A DNA stretch of 64,000 bases, taken from Myxococcales bacterium (lineage in GTDB: Bacteria > Myxococcota_A > Polyangia > Haliangiales > Haliangiaceae). Made by a program: the position numbers and the translations under genes. The stretch is taken from assembly GCA_016720595.1 (NCBI GenBank), contig JADKKI010000022.1, positions 1-64,000 of the forward strand, read 5' to 3'. Numbering within the stretch: position 1 is the first letter of the stretch; every line of letters begins with the position of its first letter. The notes below the pieces were generated by a model. It made no database searches, was not told where the DNA came from, and was given only the letters and a program-made list of their open reading frames with translations. Shown in pieces: positions 39,209-48,973 of the stretch.

Positions 39209-40966
39209 CTACCCGTAGCGGAACTCGAGCACGGGCTGCGGCCGGTAGAGCCCGTTGTGGGGGGCATAGTTGAACGGGGTGTAGTCGATCGGCCACGGCG
39301 TGGCCGTGGGGACGCCCTGCCCGTACTGCAGCGTCAGTGCCATCGGCGTGACCGCTCGATAGGACGACCCCACCGGGAGGTCCAGGTTGTTTGACCCGCC
39401 CGCAGAGAACACGGTGAGCAGCAAGCGATCTCCGAGATCGTAGAACACATCGAAGCCGCGATCGATCTGCTCGTGACCGCGGATCATGGTTGTCATCCCC
39501 GCGCGCTGCATGAACTCGCGAAACTGCTCGCTGCCGAACGTGAACCGCGGATTCTCGCGCTGCTGCTCCACCGGTACGCGGTCGACGGCGCCCGGATCGC
39601 TCCACATCATCTGGAACCGCAGCTCTGGATCGTTGAGGCTCGACAGGTCGCGAAACCGCTCCTCGAACGTATCTGCGCGCGGGATCCCCGCGTGCACGAG
39701 CAGCGTCTGTTCGCAGAGCATCGAGGTCGGCATGTACTCGAACAGCAGGCGATACGCCTCGAGCATCTGCACCGGGGCGTACGGCACGATCGACGCGAGT
39801 GCCTCCGCCGGATACACACCACTGACGATGCGATCGCCCTGCCACTTGAGCCACTCGTGGTTGCCGCGTAGCAGGATCACCTGGTCCGGCATCGCGACGA
39901 ACAGCTGTAGCGCAGCGCGCAGCACGCCATCGAAGCTGAACCGTCCGCGATCGATGTAGTCGCCGAGGAACACGAGCTTGACGTCGGGATAGCGCTGCGG
40001 ATCCCACTGGTGCGCCCACGCGCGCTCGATGAAGTTGGATTGCAGCAGCGCCGCCTTGAGGCAGCTGTAGCAACCATGCAGATCGCCCAGCACGATCAGC
40101 TCGAGGGGCGCGCTGGGACGCAGGACGTGGACGAAATTGTCGAGGAAGCGGGATCCGACCGGGAGCTGCTGCACGTCCTGGATCCCAGCGAGCCGGTTGG
40201 CGCCTACCCCTCGCAGGCGATGCCACTGCATCATCGCTTGCTGGATGAGGTGATAGTCCCAGTCGATCTGCGCCTTCCGCTCGATGGGGTGCGGCGAATA
40301 GGTCTGCTCGAGTGGATCGAGCAGCGGATGCGAGAGCGCCGCGAGCGCCTTCCACACCGGCGCACCGACGATCATCGGCGCGACGCCGGTTCTGATCGTC
40401 GGAGCGGGCCTCGGGGAAGCCGCTCCCGAAGCGGCGACGAATGCCGCCCTCAGCTCGTCGTAGACCGAGATCTCCGCGGGCGAGAAGTTCCGGTCGGCGT
40501 GGAAGATGCCGTTGATCAGCTCGAGCGCCGCTGCCTGATCACTCCACGACAGCCCGCGAAACAGCGCGATCACCCGCGCACGCAGCCGGTTCGGCGAGCG
40601 ACCATCGACCGCCTCCTGCGCCAGCACTTCGATCTCGCCCACGAGATCCTGCTGCAGCTGGTCGAAGTATCCACGCCAGGCCGCGGTGTGTTGGGCGCGG
40701 ATCTCGGGAGGCTCCATCGAAGACTGCTCGTGCATCATCACGATCGACTCGACGTACCGCTGGACGAACCCACGGGCGCGCGGGTCAAACCAGCCGTCGA
40801 GGTGCCCCACCGAGATCAGCAGATCGACGAGCGCGATGAACCGGGCTGTGTCGGGATCCGCGACCGAGCTCGAGCGGCCAGGCTGCACGGCTCCACGCGG
40901 CGAGACTTCCACTGCCCCCATCAGAACCCGCTGCACGGAGCGGCGCAAGCCGCCAGGACTCAGCAT
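39209..40966 (-). CDS. PPP-family serine/threonine protein phosphatase
   Basis: A 585-residue protein. The catalytic domain (about 290-530) has every metal-site motif of the PPP family: GDLHGC, FLGDYIDRG, LRGNHEW, LVHAGIP and IRGHEQ. The N-terminal about 180 residues are helical with two ADG/DGxxxxxE-like segments (SVGHLDGWFDPRARGF and IFHADRNFSPAEISVYDEL) reminiscent of a TerB-like or EF-hand-related module; this assignment is tentative. It would remove phosphate from Ser/Thr proteins and could oppose the several kinases in this window. The frame is open to 41215, but the extension is Arg/Pro-rich; an ATG at 40966 is preferred. Confidence 0.88.
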   Translation of the reverse strand: MLSPGGLRRSVQRVLMGAVEVSPRGAVQPGRSSSVADPDTARFIALVDLLISVGHLDGWFDPRARGFVQRYVESIVMMHEQSSMEPPEIRAQHTAAWRGYFDQLQQDLVGEIEVLAQEAVDGRSPNRLRARVIALFRGLSWSDQAAALELINGIFHADRNFSPAEISVYDELRAAFVAASGAASPRPAPTIRTGVAPMIVGAPVWKALAALSHPLLDPLEQTYSPHPIERKAQIDWDYHLIQQAMMQWHRLRGVGANRLAGIQDVQQLPVGSRFLDNFVHVLRPSAPLELIVLGDLHGCYSCLKAALLQSNFIERAWAHQWDPQRYPDVKLVFLGDYIDRGRFSFDGVLRAALQLFVAMPDQVILLRGNHEWLKWQGDRIVSGVYPAEALASIVPYAPVQMLEAYRLLFEYMPTSMLCEQTLLVHAGIPRADTFEERFRDLSSLNDPELRFQMMWSDPGAVDRVPVEQQRENPRFTFGSEQFREFMQRAGMTTMIRGHEQIDRGFDVFYDLGDRLLLTVFSAGGSNNLDLPVGSSYRAVTPMALTLQYGQGVPTATPWPIDYTPFNYAPHNGLYRPQPVLEFRYG

Positions 40967-41368
40967 CGGCCGTCGCCGTGTCCGATCGCCTGGTTGCTGG
41001 TGGATGTCGCGTCTGGCCGCGTTCCACGCGCCTAAATCGCCTGAAACCACCCATCGTGCAAGCCGTGCGCGAATCAGGCGAGAGTTCGCCCCGATTGGCT
41101 GGCACGAGGCGTGATGCGTAAGGGGCAGGTGCGGGTGCTGATCGTGAGTCCGTTCTCGAATGATCGGGTTGCGCTGGAGGAGCTGCTCCGGGCGGGCCGG
41201 TGGCTCGGCGGCCACGTGGGGGGGGCGGACCAGCCCGTCGGATCGCGAGCCCAGCCCGGGGGCTTCTGCGCCTGTCGCGCTGGCGCATCGGCGCCGTCCC
41301 AGGGTGGTGCCCGATGAACAGATCTGCCGGCTGTACGAGCAGTGCTCGGCTGTCCTCTCCCGAGTTGC
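40967..41368. other. Intergenic region between phosphatase and histidine kinase
   Basis: A 402-base gap between divergent genes. It holds a short plus-strand frame from 41111 (RVLIVSPFSNDRVALEELLR) that loosely recalls the start of a response-regulator receiver, but it loses protein-like composition after a G run near 41219. I find no convincing gene. Promoters for both neighbours probably lie here. Confidence 0.4.
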
Positions 41369-42433
41369 ATGATGTCACTCCCGATCCTCCACGACGTCAT
41401 CGACAGCTTCGACTTGCTGGTGTGCGGCCTCGATCAACGCGGGACCATCGTCGCGTTCAATCGTCCATGTGAGGAGCTCACGGGGGTGCCACGGGACACC
41501 GCCGTTGGTACGAGCTGGCTGGGATTCTTCGCGGTCGGCCAGCGCCACGACCATGTCGTGACTCTCTGGGACGAAGCACACCGAGGAGAGCGCGCAGCGT
41601 CGTACGAGGCGCTGTGTCGCAATGGACGTGCAGTTCGCTGGCGCTTCGCGCGTTCCGCTCGGTCAACCTGGGAGCCGATCGAGTTGTGGGCCGTGGGGAT
41701 CGACATCACCGATGAACGCGAAGCCTCCACCCGTGAACACGAGCGAGAGCGGGTCGCGTCGCTGGGCAACCTCGTCGCCGGCTTGACGCACGAGCTCCGC
41801 AACCCGCTCAACGGCGCGTTGCTCCAGCTGGCGCTGGCAGAGCGTCACGAGCGCAGAGCGCAGGGAGCCATCACACCGACGGCAGCTGCGATCACCGAGG
41901 CCACCGCGGAGATCCGTCGGATCTCGAGCCTGCTCGATGACTTCCTCGTGTTCATCCGCCCTCTCCCCGTGCACCTCGGGCGCGTCGACATCCGGCTCCT
42001 CCTCGAACGGGCGATCGACCGAGCACGGACCAAGGCGCACTCCGTGGGGGTCAGCATCCGGTTCACTCCCGACGGCGAAGCGATCGCGGAGGTCGATGCG
42101 TCGCGCATCGAGACGGCGATCTATCACCTGCTCGCGAACGCCATCGATGCGGCGGCCGAGGCCACCAACCGGGAGGTCCGAGCGCGTCTCGAGATCCATG
42201 GGAACACGATCGCGATCGAGATCGACGATCACGGCGCCGGCGTCACCGCCGATGCGCCCGCGATCTTCGAGCCATTCTTCACGACCAAGTCGGGCGGCAC
42301 CGGGCTCGGGCTCGCGATCGTGTCGCGCGTGGCCACAGATCACGCGGGGACCATCTCCCATCGCCGACACGCCGGCGCGACGGTGTTTCGCCTCACGTTC
42401 CCGATCGTCGGAGGGCGAGCCGCTGACTGGTGA
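41369..42433 (+). CDS. PAS-domain sensor histidine kinase
   Basis: A 354-residue soluble kinase. A PAS domain (about 5-115: FDLLVCGLDQRGTIVAFNRPCEELTG...WAVGIDITDEREA) is followed by the dimerisation helix with phospho-acceptor His in LVAGLTHELRNPLNGALLQL, then the ATPase domain with N box YHLLANAIDAAAEA, G1 DDHGAGV, F box EPFFTTKSGGTGLGLAIV and a final beta strand. All kinase motifs are intact. No membrane segment is seen, so the signal is probably cytoplasmic. Its response regulator is not next door. The next gene begins one base after the stop. Confidence 0.93.
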   Translation: MMSLPILHDVIDSFDLLVCGLDQRGTIVAFNRPCEELTGVPRDTAVGTSWLGFFAVGQRHDHVVTLWDEAHRGERAASYEALCRNGRAVRWRFARSARSTWEPIELWAVGIDITDEREASTREHERERVASLGNLVAGLTHELRNPLNGALLQLALAERHERRAQGAITPTAAAITEATAEIRRISSLLDDFLVFIRPLPVHLGRVDIRLLLERAIDRARTKAHSVGVSIRFTPDGEAIAEVDASRIETAIYHLLANAIDAAAEATNREVRARLEIHGNTIAIEIDDHGAGVTADAPAIFEPFFTTKSGGTGLGLAIVSRVATDHAGTISHRRHAGATVFRLTFPIVGGRAADW

Positions 42434-42434
42434 A

Positions 42435-42899
42435 ATGGGAGGTCGTACACTGCCCGCGGTGCGAATTCTGTTCCTCGACGTCGACGGAGTGCTCAACCGT
42501 GCGGCGTTCCAGCCCGAGGACACGTTCGAGCTCGCGGGCTGGATCGAGCCGGAGCTCGCTGCGCGCCTCGATGCCGCGGTCCGTGAGGTCGAGGCCGAGA
42601 TCGTGATGTCGTCGGACTGGCGGATCGATCGCCCGCTCGAGGAGCTTCGCGCGCAACTCGCACACGCGGGGATCGGCGTCGGACTGCGAGGCATGACACC
42701 GGTGCTCGCAGGCCAGCCCCGCTGGCGCGAGATCGAAGCGTGGATGGTCGAGCATCACGCCCATCCCGAGGACATCGTGATCGTCGATGACGCTCCCACC
42801 ATGGGGCCGCTCGGCCGGCGCCACGTGCAGACCAGTCCACATGACGGGCTCGACGAGACGGCGGTGGCGGCGATCCGCGCGATGTTCTCGCCGGGTTGA
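42435..42899 (+). CDS. HAD-like phosphatase domain protein
   Basis: A 154-residue protein with a short HAD fold: motif I VRILFLDVDGVLN, motif II IVMSSDWRID, and late acidic motif DIVIVDDAPTMG. The sequence resembles the small HAD domain found in RNA-repair (Swiss-army-knife) and related proteins; the substrate is unknown. Starts at the ATG 42435 (directly after the histidine kinase stop) or a GTG at 42459 closer to the domain. The overlap with the kinase suggests co-transcription. Confidence 0.82.
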   Translation: MGGRTLPAVRILFLDVDGVLNRAAFQPEDTFELAGWIEPELAARLDAAVREVEAEIVMSSDWRIDRPLEELRAQLAHAGIGVGLRGMTPVLAGQPRWREIEAWMVEHHAHPEDIVIVDDAPTMGPLGRRHVQTSPHDGLDETAVAAIRAMFSPG

Positions 42900-42935
42900 G
42901 CCCGCCGCCGTCGAGCCCGGCCCGCGCGACGGTCT

Positions 42936-43955
42936 TCAGGACCGGGTGTCGTGCACGTGCGGATCCCGCCAGCTATGGAGCACGCGCAGGTAGTTGCCAC
43001 GCTCGAACGCGCTGGTATCCGGGCACCGGGCGAGGTTCATGCAGCCGCGCATCTCCGCGAGGGTGCTGTAGCCGAGCTGTTCGATGGTGCGCGCGAGCTC
43101 GTCGCGGACCCTGGTCAGGTGCCCCGGACCATGTCGCAGGACCGCCGAGATCATCTGGACACTGTGTGCGCCGGTCATCACGGCCTTGACCACATCAAGC
43201 GCTCCGTGGACTCCGCCACTCGCGGCGAGCTGGAGCTTGGGCCGCTGTCCCGAGAGGATCGCGAGCCAGCGCAGGCGCAGGAGGAGCTCCGTGGGATCGG
43301 ACAGGTGGTGATCGGGCCGGACCTCGAGCTCCACGATGTCGATGTCGGGCTGGTAGAAGCGATTGAACAGGACGAGTCCATCCGCGCCGGCCGCCTCGAG
43401 CTCGGCAGCGAAGTGCGAGAGCGCGGAGAAGAACGGCGACAGCTTCACCGTGATCGGGATCGCGACCGCAGCCTTGACCGCGCGCACGATGTCCAGCGTG
43501 CGCCGCTCGACCGCGACCGCATCCTCGGTCGGATCACTCGCGATGTAGTACGTGTTGAGCTCGAGAGCGTGCGCGCCTGCCTGCTCCATCATGCGCGCGT
43601 AGTCGAGCCAGCCGGTCGAGGTGACGCCGTTGAGCGAGCCGATGACGGGCATGCTCACCGCAGCGCGGAGGCGGCGGATCTGCTCGAGGTACGCCTCCGG
43701 GCCGAGATGGAACTCGTTCGGATGCGGCAGGAACGAGCTCGCCTCCGCGAACGCGTTGACGTGAGCCTCGAGATCGGCCGCGTTGCGTTCGCGCTCCCGG
43801 CTGATCTGCTCCTCGAACAGCGAGTGCATGACGATCGCGGCCGCGCCGGCATCTTCGAGCCTGCGCACGGCGTCGAGGTCGTCACACAGCGGTGAGGCAC
43901 CCACGATGAGCGGGTTGGTCAGGTGAAGGCCGAGGTAGGTCGTCGAGAGATCCAT
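42936..43955 (-). CDS. Dihydroorotate-dehydrogenase-like FMN protein
   Basis: A 339-residue TIM-barrel flavoprotein. It starts MDLSTTYLGLHLTNPLIVGASPLCDDLDAVRRLEDAGAAAIVMHSLFEEQ and carries PVIGSLNGVT, AHALELNTYYI, PITVKLSPFFSALSHFA, GLVLFNRFYQP, LQLAASGGVHGALDVVKAVMTGAHSVQMISAVL, all matching the class 1 PyrD-like family. The catalytic Cys/Ser environment of classical PyrD differs, and the protein is usually annotated only as dihydroorotate-dehydrogenase-like. It lies nine bases downstream of nifJ, a linkage seen in several lineages, which suggests a redox role rather than pyrimidine synthesis. Confidence 0.9.
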   Translation of the reverse strand: MDLSTTYLGLHLTNPLIVGASPLCDDLDAVRRLEDAGAAAIVMHSLFEEQISRERERNAADLEAHVNAFAEASSFLPHPNEFHLGPEAYLEQIRRLRAAVSMPVIGSLNGVTSTGWLDYARMMEQAGAHALELNTYYIASDPTEDAVAVERRTLDIVRAVKAAVAIPITVKLSPFFSALSHFAAELEAAGADGLVLFNRFYQPDIDIVELEVRPDHHLSDPTELLLRLRWLAILSGQRPKLQLAASGGVHGALDVVKAVMTGAHSVQMISAVLRHGPGHLTRVRDELARTIEQLGYSTLAEMRGCMNLARCPDTSAFERGNYLRVLHSWRDPHVHDTRS

Positions 43956-43964
43956 GCGCGGCTC

Positions 43965-46900
43965 CTACGGCTTGGGGTCGGGGGTAGGGATGGGGGTGGG
44001 CGTCACGGCCGAGCCGTGATCGAACGGCTCGGCCATGTGCTTGTACAAGGCGTAGCGCTCGCCGATGCCGCGCTGGGCCCGCGCCATGAGGTCCTTGAAC
44101 CTCGCGGGATCCTGTTGCTCGACGAGGCGAAACCGCGTCTCGTTGCGCGCGAAGTCGACGAGGCGGCCCTTCGGCGCGTTCGAGTCGAGCTGGAGCGCGC
44201 TCGCGTTGGCGCCCGCCCGGCGTGGATCGCTGCGGTACAGCGGCCAGTAGCCGGTCTCCACGGCGAGCTTCTGCTGGGCCAGGCCCCGGTTGAGATCGTA
44301 GCCGTGCGCGATGCAGTGCGAGTACGCGATGATCAGCGATGGCCCGGGCCACGCGTCGGCCTCCGCGAATGCCTTGACGGTCTGCGCGTCCTTCGCGCCG
44401 TAGGCGACCTGCGCGACGTACACGTTGCCATAGACCATCGCGAGCAGGCCGAGGTCCTTCTTGGGTACGGTCTTTCCCGCCGAAGCGAACTTCGCGGCGG
44501 CGCCGAGCGGCGTGGACTTCGATTGCTGGCCACCGGTATTCGAGTAGACCTCGGTGTCGAGCACCAGGATGTTGACGTCACGGCCCTGTGCGAGCACGTG
44601 GTCGAGCCCCCCGAAGCCGATGTCGTATGCCCAGCCATCGCCGCCTACCAGCCACACGCTCTTGCGAACGAGGTAGTCCGCGATCGCGTCGAGCAGTCGG
44701 GCCGAGGGGTCGCTGATGCTCACGAGGCGACGCCGGAGTTCGGCCACGCGCTCCCGCTGCGCGGCGATCGCTACCTCGCCGTGCTGCTCCGCGGCGACGA
44801 GCGCACCGACGAGCTCGTCGCCGAGTTGACCGGCGAGCCGGCCCAGCAGATCGCGGGCGTGGCGCACATGTTGATCGACGCCAAGGCGCATCCCGAACCC
44901 GAACTCGGCGTTGTCCTCGAACAGCGAGTTGGCCCACGCCGGGCCGCGACCGTCGCGGTTGGTGGTGTAGGGAGTGGTCGGGAGATTGCCGCCGTAGATC
45001 GACGAGCAGCCGGTGGCGTTCGCGATCAAGGCGCGATCTCCGAACAGCTGCGTCATCAGCTTGAGGTACGGCGTCTCGCCACACCCGGCACATGCGCCCG
45101 AGTATTCGAACAACGGCTCGAGGAACTGTGCGCCCTTGACGTCGATCGACGCGGCCGTCCGATCCGCCTCCGGCAACCCGAGGAAGAATTCGTAGTTCGT
45201 GCGCTCGGCTTCGCGGAGCGGTGCCTGCGGGACCATGTCGATCGCCTTGTGCCGCGGGTTGGTCCGATCCTTCGCCGGGCAGACCTCGACGCATGCTCCA
45301 CAGCCCGTGCAGTCCTCGGGAGCGACCTGGACGGTGTAGCGATCGTCGCCATCGTGGGCCTTGAACGCGATCGACTTGAACGTCAGCGGAGCACCCGACA
45401 GCGCCGCAGGCGGGTACGCCTTCACGCGGATCGCCGCATGCGGACAGACCATCGCGCACTTGTTGCACTGGATGCAGACGCGCTCGTCCCACGCCGGGAT
45501 CTGGTAGGCGAGGTTCCGCTTCTCCCACTTCGCCGTGCCGGTCGGCCACGTGCCATCGACGGGGAACGCGCTGACCGGAAGAGAATCACCCTTGCCGGCG
45601 AGCATCACGGCGGTCACCCGCTGGACGAAGTCGGGAGCCGCGGCAGAGACGAGGGGAGCGAGGGTACGGCTCGAGGATGCCCGCTCCGGGATCGTCAGCT
45701 CGTGGAGGTAGGCCAGGGCATCGTCCACGACGGCGAGGTTGCGGGCGATGATCTCCGGGCCCTTCTTCCGGTACGTCTTCTCGAGCTCGTGCTTGATGTG
45801 GGCGATCGCTTCGTCGCGCGGGAACACGCCCGAGAGCGCGAAGAAGCAGGTCTGCATCACCATGTTGATGCGGCCGTTCATGCCGGCCCGGCGCGCGACA
45901 TCGAGTGCGTCGATCACGAACACGCGGAGCCCGCGATCGAGGATCGTCTGCTGGAGCTCGCGCGGCAGGTTCGCCCAGACCTCTGCGGGCGGATACGGCG
46001 CGTTGAGCAGGAGCGTCGCGCGAGGCGCCGCGAGGGCGAGCACGTCGTACCGATCCAGAAAGCCCCACTCGTGGACCGCCACGAAGCTCGCTTGACGGAT
46101 GAGGTAGCTCGAGCGGATCGGGCGTGGGCCGAACCGCAGGTGAGAGACCGTCACCGCGCCCGACTTCTTCGAGTCGTAGACGAAGTAGCCCTGCGCGTAC
46201 TGGCTCGTCTGCTCGCCGATGATCTTGATCGAGCTCTTGTTCGCACCGACCGTCCCATCGGCCCCCAGGCCGTAGAACACCGCCCGCACCACATCGGGGG
46301 CTTCGAGATCGAACTCGGGATCGACGGTCAATGACAGGTGGGTGACGTCGTCGGTGATCCCCACGGTGAACCGCGGCCGCGGCCGCTCGGCGGCGAGCTC
46401 CTCGAACACCGCCGCCACCATCGCTGGTGTGAACTCCTTGGACGACAACCCGTACCGCCCACCGATCACGCGCGGGCGCGTCGCGCGGTCCGCTTCGTAC
46501 AGCGTGGCCACCACATCGAGAAACAGCGGTTCGCCGTGGGCGCCGGGCTCCTTCGTCCGATCGAGGACCGCGATCGCGCGCACGGTCGTGGGGAGCACCG
46601 CGAGGAAGTCGGCCGCGACGAAGGGCCGAAACAGGCGGACCTCGAGCAACCCGACCCGCTCGCCGTTCGCGACCAGGTGGTCGACCAGCTCCTGCGCGGC
46701 CTTCGCGCCCGAGCCCATCATGATGATCACCCGCTCCGCCTCGGGGTGGCCGGTGTAGTCGAACGGTCGATAGTGCCGACCGGTCAGCGCGCCGAACCGC
46801 GCCATCTCCTCGCGGACGATCTCCGGGCAGGTGGCGTAGAACGAGTTCGCGGCCTCGCGTGCCTGAAAGAACGTGTCGGGGTTCTGCGCGCTCCCACGCA

Positions 46901-47546
46901 GCACGGGGTGGTCCGGTGTGAGCGCGTGCTCGCGATGTGCACGGATTGCGCGCTCGTCGATCATCGCCCGTAGGTCGTCATCTTCGAGCGTGGCGATCTT
47001 TGCGACCTCGTGGGAGGTCCGGAACCCATCGAAGAAGTGGATGAACGGAACCCGGGCCCGCAGCGTCGCGGCGTGCGCGATGCACGCGAAGTCGGAGGCC
47101 TCCTGCACGCTTCCCGCGCACAGCATGGCGAAGCCCGTCGAGCGGCACGCCATGACGTCCGAGTGATCTCCGAAGATCGAGAGCGCGTGCGTCGCGATCG
47201 TGCGCGCGGACACGTGCATCACGAACGGCGTCAGCTCGCCCGCGATCTTGAACATGTTCGGGATCATGAGCAGCAGGCCTTGCGACGCGGTGAACGTCGT
47301 CGCGAGCGCGCCGGCCTGCAGAGCCCCGTGCACCGCCGCGGCGGCTCCGCCCTCCGACTGCATCTCCGCGACCTGCGGGATCGTGCCCCACAGGTTCGGC
47401 GTCGAGGCGGTCGCCCACTCGTCGGCCTGTTCACCCATCGAGGACGATGGCGTGATCGGGTAGATCGCGATCACCTCGCTGAGCCGATAGGCGATCGAGG
47501 CAACGCCCTGGTTGCCGTCGACCGTTCGCATCGTGGGTTCCCTCAT
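43965..47546 (-). CDS. nifJ: Pyruvate:ferredoxin (flavodoxin) oxidoreductase
   Basis: A 1193-residue single-chain PFOR with domains in the family order. The N-terminus MRTVDGNQGVASIAYRLSEV holds the pyruvate/CoA domains; domain II occupies about 260-400 and the gamma domain follows. Two 4Fe-4S ferredoxin motifs lie near residues 690 (CIQCNKCAMVCP) and 744 (CTGCGACVEVCP). The thiamine-diphosphate domain begins near 818 (CAGCGETPYLKL) and includes GDGWAYDIGFGG and NILVLDTEVYSNTGGQ. It splits pyruvate with CoA to acetyl-CoA and CO2, passing electrons to ferredoxin. Two starts are possible: 47546 and ATG 47531. It shares a 67-base divergent region with a kinase gene. Confidence 0.97.
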   Translation of the reverse strand: MREPTMRTVDGNQGVASIAYRLSEVIAIYPITPSSSMGEQADEWATASTPNLWGTIPQVAEMQSEGGAAAAVHGALQAGALATTFTASQGLLLMIPNMFKIAGELTPFVMHVSARTIATHALSIFGDHSDVMACRSTGFAMLCAGSVQEASDFACIAHAATLRARVPFIHFFDGFRTSHEVAKIATLEDDDLRAMIDERAIRAHREHALTPDHPVLRGSAQNPDTFFQAREAANSFYATCPEIVREEMARFGALTGRHYRPFDYTGHPEAERVIIMMGSGAKAAQELVDHLVANGERVGLLEVRLFRPFVAADFLAVLPTTVRAIAVLDRTKEPGAHGEPLFLDVVATLYEADRATRPRVIGGRYGLSSKEFTPAMVAAVFEELAAERPRPRFTVGITDDVTHLSLTVDPEFDLEAPDVVRAVFYGLGADGTVGANKSSIKIIGEQTSQYAQGYFVYDSKKSGAVTVSHLRFGPRPIRSSYLIRQASFVAVHEWGFLDRYDVLALAAPRATLLLNAPYPPAEVWANLPRELQQTILDRGLRVFVIDALDVARRAGMNGRINMVMQTCFFALSGVFPRDEAIAHIKHELEKTYRKKGPEIIARNLAVVDDALAYLHELTIPERASSSRTLAPLVSAAAPDFVQRVTAVMLAGKGDSLPVSAFPVDGTWPTGTAKWEKRNLAYQIPAWDERVCIQCNKCAMVCPHAAIRVKAYPPAALSGAPLTFKSIAFKAHDGDDRYTVQVAPEDCTGCGACVEVCPAKDRTNPRHKAIDMVPQAPLREAERTNYEFFLGLPEADRTAASIDVKGAQFLEPLFEYSGACAGCGETPYLKLMTQLFGDRALIANATGCSSIYGGNLPTTPYTTNRDGRGPAWANSLFEDNAEFGFGMRLGVDQHVRHARDLLGRLAGQLGDELVGALVAAEQHGEVAIAAQRERVAELRRRLVSISDPSARLLDAIADYLVRKSVWLVGGDGWAYDIGFGGLDHVLAQGRDVNILVLDTEVYSNTGGQQSKSTPLGAAAKFASAGKTVPKKDLGLLAMVYGNVYVAQVAYGAKDAQTVKAFAEADAWPGPSLIIAYSHCIAHGYDLNRGLAQQKLAVETGYWPLYRSDPRRAGANASALQLDSNAPKGRLVDFARNETRFRLVEQQDPARFKDLMARAQRGIGERYALYKHMAEPFDHGSAVTPTPIPTPDPKP

Positions 47547-47613
47547 GGTGACCGCATGGTCATACGCCGTTTCGAGGCGGGCGAACTGTCGAGAAAGGGC
47601 ATATGATGGAGCC

Positions 47614-48966
47614 GTGGGGCAGATCCTGGGTGTCCACTTCGAGCTGCTCGCGGAAGCCGCGCGTGGCGGAATGGGCTCGGTCTACCGCGGTAGGGATCTG
47701 CGGACCAATCGGATGGTCGCGATCAAGGTGCTGAACCTGTCGAACGCATCCGACCACGTCCGGTTCGAGCGCGAGTGCCAGGTGCTCGCACGCCTCCACC
47801 ATCCCAACGTCGTTGGCTACGTCGCGCACGGGGCCTCGCCGGAGGGCACGCGGTTCCTCGTCCAGGAGTGGGTGGATGGGATCACGCTGTCGACCCAGAT
47901 CCAGACGCTCGGGCTGACGGCCCGTGATGCGATCAAGGTCGCGATCGGCGTCAGCGATGCGCTCGGCGCCGCCCACGCGCTCGGCGCCGTTCATCGCGAT
48001 GTCAAACCGGCGAACATCATCCTGGATGCCGGCGATCCGGACCGCGTGAAGCTCGTGGACTTCGGGATCGCCCGGATGGAAGCGGACGCCGGCGTGCTGA
48101 CTCGCGCCGGGATCCTCGTGGGAACTCCGTCCTACATGGCCCCCGAGCAGGCACGCGGCCTCGTCGCGATCACGCCCGCCGCCGATGTCTGGGCGCTCGG
48201 CTGCGTGCTGTACGAAGCCATCTCCGGGCGCAAGGCATTCGCGGGCCGCTCTCCCGAAGCGATCCTCGCGAAGGCGCTGCTCCACGAGCCCGCGCGTCTC
48301 GATGTCCTCGCGCCCGAGGTCTCGGTCGAGCTCGCCGACTTCGTCCATTCGATGATCGCCAAGCGCGTGGAGGACCGGGCGCCTGATGGTGGAGAGGTCG
48401 CCCGCGTGTTGCGGCAGCTGTTGCCAACCGTCCCGGCCGGCCCGTTGCGGAAGGCCAACCAGCTCGAGACCCAACCCACGCGCATCGATCCGCAGCCCCC
48501 AGCGAGCGCAGGTCAGCGCGGCGCGCGGTCCTTTGCGATGGTCAGCGTGCCCCCGCTCGAACCGGATGCGCCGCCCCGCGCGCCCTTGGAGATCAAGCGG
48601 ATCTCCGAGCGCTACAAGCTCGCGGTGCATCCGCTCGACGATGGCTCGGTGATCCTCGAGGCGAACGAGCCCGGTGATGCCGGCGCCGCCAACATCGCGT
48701 ACGCGGCGATCGAGATCCAGACCGCAGAGCAGTTCGATGGCGCGGTGAGCGTGTTCGGCCAAGCGTACGAGGAGCCCCTCGACGAAGCGATCGATCGCGG
48801 CGCCGACACCCTCGCCAACGTGACGATGGCGTCGATGTTCGCGGAGGTCGTGGGAGCGGATCCGATCATCCCGGTGGATGATGTGATCGCGGCGATGCTC
48901 GAGCGTGAGGGCGTCACGCTGATCACCACCGACCATGGCCGCGCGCTGCGGGTCTCGAGGCGATAA
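47614..48966 (+). CDS. Ser/Thr protein kinase with unassigned C-terminal domain
   Basis: A 450-residue soluble kinase from a GTG. The kinase domain (about 5-275) has ARGGMGSVY, VAIKVL (K38), HRDVKPANII, DFG and MAPEQARG. There is no membrane helix. Residues 290-345 are a Pro-rich linker. The last about 105 residues (RISERYKLAVHPLDDGSV...VITTDHGRALRV) form an acidic alpha/beta domain that I do not recognise. The next gene, an FHA/sigma-54 regulator, starts seven bases downstream. Because FHA domains bind phosphothreonine, this kinase is a likely partner. Confidence 0.92.
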   Translation: MGQILGVHFELLAEAARGGMGSVYRGRDLRTNRMVAIKVLNLSNASDHVRFERECQVLARLHHPNVVGYVAHGASPEGTRFLVQEWVDGITLSTQIQTLGLTARDAIKVAIGVSDALGAAHALGAVHRDVKPANIILDAGDPDRVKLVDFGIARMEADAGVLTRAGILVGTPSYMAPEQARGLVAITPAADVWALGCVLYEAISGRKAFAGRSPEAILAKALLHEPARLDVLAPEVSVELADFVHSMIAKRVEDRAPDGGEVARVLRQLLPTVPAGPLRKANQLETQPTRIDPQPPASAGQRGARSFAMVSVPPLEPDAPPRAPLEIKRISERYKLAVHPLDDGSVILEANEPGDAGAANIAYAAIEIQTAEQFDGAVSVFGQAYEEPLDEAIDRGADTLANVTMASMFAEVVGADPIIPVDDVIAAMLEREGVTLITTDHGRALRVSRR

Positions 48967-48973
48967 CCCGCTG

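Noticed and set aside
41111..41317. Possible truncated response-regulator receiver
   Set aside because: Only the first about 20 residues look receiver-like; the rest lacks the phospho-acceptor Asp and normal composition.
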